This document shows, piece by piece, positions 11,783 to 12,463 of a stretch of DNA of 12,463 bases. Numbering within the stretch: position 1 is the first letter of the stretch; every line of letters starts with the position of its first letter. Below the pieces are notes generated by a model. It was not told the DNA's origin. It ran no database searches and saw only the letters and a list, made by a program, of their open reading frames with translations. The stretch is from SG8-41 sp029864385. GTDB lineage: Bacteria; Pseudomonadota; Gammaproteobacteria; Burkholderiales; SG8-41. The stretch covers positions 1 to 12,463 of the forward strand of contig JAOTTL010000111.1 in assembly GCA_029864385.1 (NCBI GenBank). The letters run 5' to 3'. The translations under genes and the position numbers were made by a program.

Positions 11783-12463
11783 ATGGAACTGGCTCTCTTT
11801 GCGCTGAATGCGAGCCGCGAGTTCGGTCAGCACGTCGCCGAAGCGCTGGGCGTGCCGTTGTCGGCGCACGAGGAGCGGGAATTCGAAGACGGCGAGCACA
11901 AGGCCCGGCCGCTCGAGAGCGTGCGGGGCCGCGACCTCTACGTATTGCAGTCCCTCTACGGTGACCCTGTGCAGAGCGCCAATGACAAGCTGGTGCGCTT
12001 GTTGTTCTTTATCGGCGCGCTGCGGGACGCGTCGGCGGGCCGGATCACCGCCGTGCTGCCCTACCTGTGCTACGCGCGCAAGGATCGCAGAACGAAATCG
12101 CGCGACCCCGTGTCGACCCGCTACATTGCGGCGTTGCTGGAGGCGGTTGGCACGGATCACGTGATTACGCTCGACGTGCACAACCTTGCCGCGTATGAAA
12201 ACGCGTTTCGCATCCGTACCGATCATCTCGAGGCAAGGAAGCTTTTCGTTGACTATTTCAGTCCGCTGCTCGCGGACGAGGGCGTGGCGGTGTTCTCTCC
12301 GGACGTCGGCGGCGTCAAGCGCGCGGAGGCGTTTCGCGAGGCGCTGGAGCGGCGGCTGGGCCGGCCGGTGGGGCGCGCTTTCATGGAGAAGCAGCGCAGC
12401 GGCGGCGTGGTTTCGGGCGACCGGCTTGTCGGCGAGGTGGACGGCCGGACCGTGATCATCATC
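11783..12463 (+). CDS. prs: Ribose-phosphate pyrophosphokinase (PRPP synthase), 3' end missing
   Basis: PRPP synthase makes 5-phosphoribosyl diphosphate from ribose 5-phosphate and ATP, the donor for nucleotide, NAD and amino acid synthesis. 227 residues are visible and the frame runs off the window. Evidence: FEDGEH (34-39), the PYLCYARKDRRTKSRDPVS loop (93-111), ITLDVHN (128-134, catalytic His region) and FSPDVGGVKRAEAF (171-184). The visible end, VDGRTVIII, sits just before the expected DDMxxTG PRPP loop. The segment between SPDVGG and that loop is compact, and the sequence diverges from housekeeping Prs, so it may be a specialised paralogue, a type often seen next to a nucleoside phosphorylase gene. 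No Shine-Dalgarno sequence precedes ATG 11783, which follows the hairpin element directly. No FNR-type box was found for it. Confidence 0.9.
   Translation, partial: MELALFALNASREFGQHVAEALGVPLSAHEEREFEDGEHKARPLESVRGRDLYVLQSLYGDPVQSANDKLVRLLFFIGALRDASAGRITAVLPYLCYARKDRRTKSRDPVSTRYIAALLEAVGTDHVITLDVHNLAAYENAFRIRTDHLEARKLFVDYFSPLLADEGVAVFSPDVGGVKRAEAFREALERRLGRPVGRAFMEKQRSGGVVSGDRLVGEVDGRTVIII

Overview
The window is GC-rich, gene-dense DNA, most probably from a betaproteobacterium or a related gammaproteobacterium. The reasons are protein families typical of those groups (a BCAM0308-type zinc-ribbon protein, a Host_attach family protein, an HPF-cold-shock fusion), sigma70-like -10 hexamers, and FNR/DNR-type operators. 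Species cannot be named from this evidence.

Layout: a 5'-truncated PolX DNA polymerase/PHP phosphoesterase gene (2-1309, +) is followed by archease and RtcB RNA ligase (+). Next come a small AT-hook-like protein, a CBS-pair protein, a short ribosome hibernation factor (HPF/RaiA) and a Host_attach/eRF1-like protein (all +). A converging minus-strand pair (BCAM0308-type zinc ribbon and an unrecognised 178-aa protein) shares a divergent control region with a membrane AAA+ protease FtsH (+). A minus-strand HPF-cold-shock-domain fusion diverges from a phosphoribosyltransferase, which is followed by a universal stress protein and a dienelactone-hydrolase-like alpha/beta hydrolase (+). The window ends inside a ribose-phosphate pyrophosphokinase (prs) gene whose start is visible at 11783.

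The unifying signal is a palindrome, TTGAY-N4-RTCAA, the recognition pattern of FNR/ANR/DNR regulators. Eight exact copies and one near copy occur, all in gene-flanking control regions and none inside a gene body (one overlaps a stop codon). By simple base counting about 0.05 copies would be expected by chance. Several lie 21-22 bp upstream of plausible -10 hexamers, the class II activator spacing. The window therefore reads as an oxygen- or nitric-oxide-responsive survival island.

The gene content (USP, CBS pair, HPF, archease plus RtcB, eRF1-like protein, phosphoribosyltransferase plus dienelactone hydrolase) closely parallels the Mycobacterium tuberculosis DosR dormancy regulon and also recalls the low-oxygen-activated (lxa) locus of Burkholderia cenocepacia. 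Here it would be run by a different regulator class than DosR. The proposed joint task is to park and protect ribosomes, repair RNA, police membrane proteins and adjust nucleotide metabolism during anoxic arrest; this is inference.

Between genes there are dispersed repeats: a 7-bp-period family (GTGAATC-like) found mostly right after stop codons, an inverted CACGGAA-type element, and a 17-bp-stem hairpin just upstream of prs. No RNA genes, CRISPR arrays, insertion sequences or phage genes were seen, and no gap longer than 300 bases is without a gene.
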